This document shows positions 58,240-64,000 of a stretch of DNA of 64,000 bases, in pieces. A model generated the notes under the pieces. That model was not told the DNA's origin. It was given only the letters and a program-made list of their open reading frames with translations, and searched no databases. Source of the DNA: Congeria kusceri. Its lineage: Eukaryota > Mollusca > Bivalvia > Myida > Dreissenidae. The position numbers and the translations under genes are program-made. The stretch lies in contig CM051025.1 of NCBI GenBank assembly GCA_027627225.1, positions 72,988,974-73,052,973 of the forward strand, written 5' to 3'. How positions within the stretch are numbered: the stretch's first letter is position 1; the number at the start of each line of letters is the position of its first letter.

Positions 58240-59940
58240 TTTGAAAACTTGTCCAGATTGGCGTTCATTGGAGTTTCTGGAGTAAATAGTATGTCAGTAA
58301 CAGTTTCTGTATTGCACCCGTTCATACTGCCCGATGAACAACAGAAGTAGGCTGGACAGGCATATGTATAGCGCCTGTCAATTGCCAGGTTAACTACAGA
58401 ATTTGGCCGGACTGGTATCCGTAATTGCACCTGTCGATGGCCAGGTCCACAAAAAGTAAGTAATATTCTGATGTTGGTTGTTTTGTAGGCAATGATATTC
58501 AAATATCAGAGCTGATCTCTATCATTGCCAGTACTCAGGTGAGCGCTTTTGGCCATCATAGCCCTTTGGTGTATACCATGCACAAAATATATGTTAGATG
58601 TAAATACTGTTAAAGTGTTCTGATGTGTAATGTAAACGATAGATGTAAAGAATAAAAGTTAATGAAAGATTTAGTGTTCTAAGATATTTTATCGAAGAAT
58701 ATTTTTCTTACAACTGATCCATTATACCAACAGGGTAAGTCACCAGTTTTGAAAATTTCTTGTTTTTTTCCCTGTATCAAGAGAACATGCCATGTTTTAT
58801 ACTGACGACATGTTACAGGGTTGTTTTTCAAACCATGCATTTGGGAGTCTCTTAGTGAACTACCACTATGTGAATAATGCTTAAACTCGCAAACTTAAAT
58901 ACCCGTGACCTTAAATTGGGCATGTAGCATGTCCTCGGTTAATTATTTTTTCTATGGTCAGTAATGGCATGCTCTCGACCAGTTTTATATATCGTCAGTT
59001 GAAAGCCAGGAGGGCCCATTGGCATACTTTGTACATATGCTGATGACATCTGGCTGCCAAAGAACGATATACTATTGAAAACTCGTCAGAGTTAATCTTT
59101 TGGAGTTTCTCGAGCTTAGTTCGGCCGAATGTATCTAACAGCGTATTGGTTAGTTTAAGAAGTATTTGAAATTATGCTAGCGAGTCTGTTCATCGAAACG
59201 TACGGCGAGTCTTGAGTAAAATATTGAAACTGTGCTTCTTAAAAAATACACTTACCCACGTGGGTCATTTGGTTTGTAGAATAACCTGAATACAGTCTTG
59301 GAGGTAGGGACAGTTTCACAGGTTGGAAAAATATTTCTCTTTTCATATTTATTATGCCTGTTTGTGTAAAAAAATTACTATGGTATGTCGACCAGGTAGC
59401 AAATGTTTCTCGAAAAATAACAGATATTCGTCAAGCGTTTAACTTTGCACAAGCAATGTGCTTTTCAAACCTTGAAATATTAACAAACAATGTATAATTG
59501 AACAGGAAAAAGTGAGTTTTAGAAAATTATTCCTCACAGCCCAAAGCTGTGAAATTGTCCCTCTAAGTGAGTAATAAAATATTCCCTTAATTAAAGTAAA
59601 GGATGTCCTTGCAGAATAAAATCATTTGCCATCTGGTACATGTATATGTATACGTCTGTCAGGAGCAACATGGTCTTTCAAACCCGTCGTAGTGTGGAAA
59701 TCTAGGAATGTTGGATTTAACCGGCAGCGACGTATCCGTCAGGAGTGTTTCGTTCTTTTTTTTTTTTAACTGATTTCCTACATTCGAATGACAATTTTTA
59801 TATAATTATGGTGCTTTGATAAATCATTTTATTAGGAATTAATGAGTCAGTCAACGATTTAAAGGGTATGATAGTTTGAAATGTTTATGAAATCCCACCA
59901 TAGTTGCAACTTGCTAAGTTAAGAATGGTTTATGTGCCTA
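58240..59940. other. No firm gene; one candidate exon only
   Basis: Apart from the 50-nt splice-flanked segment at 58489, I see no exon, RNA or repeat. A poly(T) tract lies at about 59756-59768. Confidence 0.45.
58489..58538 (+). other. Candidate alternative exon (unproven)
   Basis: Fifty nucleotides sit between TTGTTTTGTAG and CAG|GTGAGC, both good splice sites. Joined in phase 1 to exon 8 they would read GNDIQISELISIIASTQ and end in phase 0. I found no following exon or stop, and exon 9 at 52971 gives a complete end, so this is either an alternative exon, part of another gene, or chance. Confidence 0.25.
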
Positions 59941-59945
59941 AAGCT

Positions 59946-60165
59946 TGAGCTTCCCAGTCAAATTGGACTCTCTTCCCAGTCAAACGGGACTATCTCTTCC
60001 CAGTCAAATGGGACTCTCTCTTCCCAATCAAATGGGACTCTCTATCTCTTCCCAGTCAAATGGGACTCTCTTTCCAGTCAAGTGGGACACTCTCTCTTCC
60101 CAGTCAAATGGGACTCTCTCCGATGTATTTACAACCCAGTCAAATGGGACGCTCTCCGAGGTATT
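59946..60165 (+). repeat. Tandem repeat of about 24 bp, roughly nine copies
   Basis: TTCCCAGTCAAATGGGACTC followed by TCTC, with unit lengths of 20-30 bp. It reads as SQSNGTLS or PVKWDSL repeats in two frames, which is a repeat artefact. Confidence 0.9.
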
Positions 60166-60637
60166 TGAAACCATGATCAAGATACAAAAAACTATCCTAA
60201 CCATACGTGTGTTAAGTTGCACTCTTACTACTACTGGTGAATGTTAGCGAGACTTGTGGACCTAACAAAGCTCAGTTATAATGGTAAATGAAGTCCAACA
60301 TGACAAACGGCAAAAATATATGCTTAAGAAAATGACGAAAAATACTATCTATATGTATCTATATTTGCACACACCATTGTATTTGTATATATTGTATTAT
60401 ATATGTGTCAGGGGCCGGAGGCCTATATCACAAATAAAACAAATGAATACTGTCATTTAATCCAATCGATTAAATTCACACGAACAATATACAATTTGCC
60501 ACTAATTCCGTATTAAATGTAATTCCATTATGAATGATGGTTCATTGATCATTTTCTCATGTGGATACATGTCTCTCACGATGCGTGTGTGATTAGCAGA
60601 ATCTCAGTTTCCGTTGGACTATTTTACTTATACATGG

Positions 60638-62159
60638 ACAGTCTTCACGAAACTCCGTCCGACATACGGACCTGACCGACTAAATTTGTCAAGGTCCGAA
60701 AGAAATTTCAAGTTCGTCGACCCAAAATGTCCGACTGAAATATTTTCTATCAAATCGAAAGTTAAACAGCACACGATCATATTAACATCTATTTTTAAAT
60801 TCAACGGAATTACACGATGCGTATTTCGATTGCAATTTAAGAACACCGATGACCTCGTATCAATACAGTAAGGACGCCATAAGATTTAGTGTTAGATTCT
60901 AGGATGCAACCATTTCCGTTTGCGAACGCGTGTTTATCACAAAGAACGCCTACTCGGAAATTAACACACTCCCCTTCTACACCAATGTATCAATTATCCA
61001 TATATTCTAGACGCAGGAGGAGTCCATTTTACTACAGCCAAACTAGTCAGCCAATGAGAATGCGCAAAGTTTCCAATATGCAAATGAGCGTCGTTGATAG
61101 AAAGTTTATCACGCCCTCAGTAAAGGGGCAAGTGATTTGTTACACCATCCCGTTAGGTAAGCGTTTTGTGATGCGCGTGTGTTAAACTCACACATATTTA
61201 ATAAATAAATTACTACAAATGAAAAGACGGCAATATAATTATTACTTGTGCGAAATGAACATTTTTCTACTTATGAGAATTGATATGAAGTTGTGTAACT
61301 TGCGTACGCCGATCGCGCCAAAAGTACGTCGTCATTTGTTAAAAAAATTACATCTACTATCTAGTGTTCACTAATAAAGTATTATTCCAAATCATCAATG
61401 TGTACTAATTATATGCAAAAAAAACTTTGGCTGAGGCAACAGTTGAAAGTTAGCGAGAGTATTGGCAGTACACTTGTCGAAAGTGACAGTAAATAAATTC
61501 CAATTCATCAAACATGTTTTGTTATTTCTTTTTAATGAATACAGTCCTTTTAAATTGTTTTATTACCGGTAATCAACAAACATGAAGATTTTCGACACAA
61601 AGCATTGTATTTGTAGTTTTTTTATTAAAAGAGTGGGTGGAGTGAAGATTACTTGGACGCTAGCTTTTGCTATTTAATGTTCATTTATTTCCTTTACCTT
61701 TTTTAACCACTAGAAACTACATTTTGCTTTTTGGACTTTAAAATATTACATTGTACAAAATATGTAAAAATATATACAAGACACTATATAAAAATAATAA
61801 TAAGATTTTAAATAGAAACTGTATAAAGTGAAATAGATCTAAATATGTGTTAATTAGACTCAAATTAAAACATATTTTATCAATTTAACTGTTTAAGTTA
61901 TGAAGATTATCAGAGACTGAATATGAGTGGTAAATATTGCATACATATAACTGTACATTATTTTGATTTAACACGTACAAAATTAACTGCAATTAAAATG
62001 CAATGTGAATAAATGATGTAAACCAGTAAAAACATTTAAATAATTCCGAAGAGTGTTTGATTGTGTTTGGTCTGACAAATGTGCAGCAGATCTGACAGAT
62101 TTTTCTTGTCAGTCAGACCAAATATCTGACTGAGGACCTCCGAGTTTCGTGAAGACTGT
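60638..62159. mobile_element. ACAGTCTTCAC TIR element with 4-bp target duplication, 1.5 kb
   Basis: TIR ACAGTCTTCACGAAACTC at both ends, flanked by ATGG (60634-60637 and 62160-62163). Its left subterminal region (AAATTTGTCAAGGTCCGAAA, GAAATTTCAAGTT) matches that of the element at 41520. Open frames at 60.6-61.2 kb cross the element boundary or lack any domain, so no transposase is called. Confidence 0.8.
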
Positions 62160-62179
62160 ATGGACATGATAGTATTTAC

Positions 62180-62713
62180 GAGACGTGTCGTGGAAAATCG
62201 GGCTGAATGCATGTACGTAAAGTGGCGTCCTGGATCAGCCTGTGCAGTCCGCACAGGCTAATCCGGGACGACACTTTCCGCATACAGTGGATTTATGTTT
62301 AGAAGAAACTTCCTTGAAACAGAAAATGCATGTACCATAAAATCGGAAAATGTCGTCCTGGTTTAGAAACCATTATGCGGACTGTATAGGCTGATCCAGG
62401 CCCCGTATCCACAAAGCTCCTTAGGGAAAACTTAAGTAAATTTCTTAAAATCATAAAATTCCTTAAGTCTGTGGCCATTTCTTTTAAAGTTTCTTTTCTG
62501 TTAAACTGTTTTATTCTGGTTAAGAATCAAAAGATGCTTCTAATGGTACCATAGTTAAATAATAAAATAATGATTTTTACATAGAAAATGCTTTTTGAAA
62601 TTTTGACTTAAGTATAACTTCAGTGAAGATTTTCCTTAGGAGCATCGTGGATATGGGCCCAGGACGACAATTAAAGCAGATGCATTAATCCCGGGTTTCC
62701 CACGACACGCCTA
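62180..62713. mobile_element. Palindromic MITE (CACAGGCTAATCC family), copy 5, interrupted
   Basis: GAGACGTGTCGTGGAAAATC ... CAGTCCGCACAGGCTAATCC ... TGCGGACTGTATAGG ... TCCCGGGTTTCCCACGACAC, ending GCC. Split at 62400/62661 by a second element. Confidence 0.85.
62401..62660. mobile_element. 260-bp MITE nested in the palindromic MITE
   Basis: TIRs CCCCGTATCCACAAAGCTCC, then TTAGG and, reversed, GCCCATATCCACGATGCTCC, then TAAGG. The MITE sequence resumes directly after it; AGG (or CCAGG) is present on both sides and may be the target duplication. Confidence 0.8.
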
Positions 62714-63324
62714 GTATGTAGTGTGGGTCTTGAACCATATGTCATAACCCGTTTAATTTTATTTGCGTATCTAAATACCGCAAGTTATGCGCTCTTTCAT
62801 TTTTAATCATAAAGCGGAATGCATTTCCTTTTTATGCCGAGTTATTTCAGAAATTTTTTATTATTTAAGTGGTTTGCATTGATTAAAGGAAACTAAAGTA
62901 ATTTAATACTACAATAATAGTTTAAATGCCTGTGGTAGGGAACATAGCACCAAATATGTGGAGTCGAATATGCCAACATATTTGCCAACCGTTTTGACCA
63001 TTAGCTTTAGTTCCACAGTTAGGCGTATGTCTAGACAGAACCAGTACATCGTTTAATTAGACTTCCAGATAATAAGCGTGTGAGTCAGTATAATATTTAT
63101 AATAAATGCCCGTGCGATTAAACATGTTTAGGACACATAAAATCAAAAGAAAATCATAGAATGAGCAATAGCACTTGTTGAACAGCGTTCAAAATTGCTT
63201 TTCTAATACTGAGTGTTTTATATATTTTAATGATTCTTTTTCGGTATCTGGATTTCTATACTATACTAAACTGCTATAGTTCAATCGTTATAACAGCGTA
63301 AATTATGGTTGGCATATCGTTTTA
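62714..63324. other. No gene seen
   Basis: AT-rich, without a supportable feature. Confidence 0.5.
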
Positions 63325-64000
63325 TCATACCACTATGCTGATATCGGCCTGGTACAAAGGTGCCTGATCTATTTGTTTTATATGTATGTAATACATTTTT
63401 ATCGCGTGCACCGGGATTCTCTCCCATATGGCCATCGCCCCCAGAAGACTTGTTAGTTGGTTACAGGGGATAGTGCAAGATACAGGAAACGCCCGTTCCA
63501 GAAGCGACCCTGGGTCTTTTTAGTGCCCGGTGTGAAGCACCTAGTGCACTGCACCTCGGTTTAACGTCTCATGCGAAAGACGATTTAGAAGGTTAAGGTT
63601 AGGGCTCGAACCTGCGACCCCTGAGTTGTGAAGCCAGTGCGTTACCACTAGACCACGGATCCGCCACTTTGTTTTATATCAGGTCAGTAGCGTTTATATC
63701 AGTCAATGTTTGGAAGTACGTCATATTACTCGAAATCCACTTCTAAAGTCAACATTTTCAGTAAAAATGAATCAGATTTAACAAAACAAACAATTTGATA
63801 CCAAAAACGTATATAGTTTATTATTTTTAATCGTCATAAATCACAAAACGTTATTTTTTAAATATTCACAAAACCCCTCACTTTGGTAGTGGTATGACGT
63901 CCTCAATGGAACAATAAATCATCCATACACAGTTATTTCAATACATTTTAAATATAAATGAACTAAAAGTCAATACACAGAATCAGTTTATAATGAGTCT
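63325..64000 (+). repeat. Dispersed repeat (inverted partner of 17.1-17.5 kb), cut by the window end
   Basis: Starts near TTTATCATACCACTATGCTG and continues through GTCATATTACTCGAAATCCA and AACAAACAATTTGATACCA to the end of the window. Interrupted by a SINE at 63384. Confidence 0.85.
63384..63667 (-). mobile_element. tRNA-derived SINE with GACGTTAAACC core
   Basis: Read on the minus strand: head GGCGGATCCGTGGTCTAGTG, with A box TGGTCTAGTGG and B box GGTTCGAGCCC; a middle block GAGACGTTAAACCGAGGTGC; and a tail ending in AAAAATGTATTACATAC. It is flanked by a perfect 12-bp target duplication, TTTGTTTTATAT (63372-63383 and 63668-63679), showing insertion by target-primed reverse transcription. 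The middle block resembles the conserved centre of the invertebrate MetaSINE group (from memory). Intact duplication suggests a fairly recent insertion. Confidence 0.85.

Noticed and set aside
59932..60247. SQSNGT/PVKWDSL repeat frames
   Set aside because: A 24-bp tandem repeat open in two frames at once; no start context or domain.
60614..60871. 85-codon open frame
   Set aside because: It crosses the left boundary and target duplication of a TIR element, so it is not a natural gene; the opposite strand is open as well.
63590..63667. Functional tRNA gene at the end of the minus-strand SINE
   Set aside because: The tRNA-like head continues directly into a SINE core and tail, and target duplications flank the whole unit.

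Overview
The window is eukaryotic, AT-rich, intron-rich and loaded with repeats. The repeats look like those of a bivalve mollusc: short-interspersed 'pearl/HINE-like' elements (tandem core of about 120-200 bp, GTCC-type microsatellite, 3' end close to CTCTTGTT), a strongly palindromic MITE family with GCACAGGCTAATCC arms, and a tRNA-derived SINE with a GACGTTAAACC core. A heterodont bivalve such as Dreissena is my best guess. That rests on remembered repeat character and was not tested by any search.

Only one protein-coding gene can be supported. It lies on the + strand from about 36.3 to 53.0 kb. Nine exons join with compatible phases into an uninterrupted reading frame of 2,253 codons plus stop if translation starts at the ATG at 36312. 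The product is a very large, mostly disordered, probably nuclear protein: a Pro/Gln-rich N-terminus, a basic nuclear-localisation-like cluster, an RG-rich segment split over three exons, a short helical block, an acidic/Lys-rich region of about 1,200 residues with two SUMO-interaction-like motifs and one more ordered block of about 110 residues, and a short helical C-terminus. I do not recognise the family. Exon 1 may have an upstream partner that I cannot find.

Layout: 1-5 kb, nothing firm. 5.09-5.58 kb, a TIR element carrying a tRNA-like module (second copy at 35.7-36.2 kb, ending about 30 bp before the first exon). 5.6-6.3, 13.9 and 26.4 kb, fold-back elements sharing ATAGAGAATA...TATTCTATTTAT ends but with different arms. 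10.3-13.7 kb, a 3.4 kb inverted-repeat element with related outer bases. 14.5-16.0 kb, a CAGGGCTTTCC-ended TIR element. 17.5-21.0 kb, a 3.5 kb element bounded by inverted AAAACCGGCCCC arrays. 22.4-25.3 kb, a tandem-repeat element invaded by a pogo-like MITE. 26.8 kb, a 54-bp minisatellite in frame. 30 kb, a perfect 54-bp palindrome within a larger inverted repeat. 32.0-33.6 kb, another TIR element. 36.3-53.0 kb, the gene, with repeat elements filling introns 4, 5 and 6 (counting from the first exon found). 54.3-58.2 kb, a cluster of tandem-core elements. 60.6-62.2 kb, a TIR element with a 4-bp target duplication, sister to one in intron 4. 62.2-62.7 kb, a nested MITE. 63.3-64.0 kb, an inverted copy of 17.1-17.5 kb carrying a SINE.

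No transposase, reverse transcriptase, ribosomal RNA or intact tRNA gene was seen, so the mobile elements here all look non-autonomous. Calls were made by eye; repeat ends without a target duplication are good to roughly 10 bp at best.
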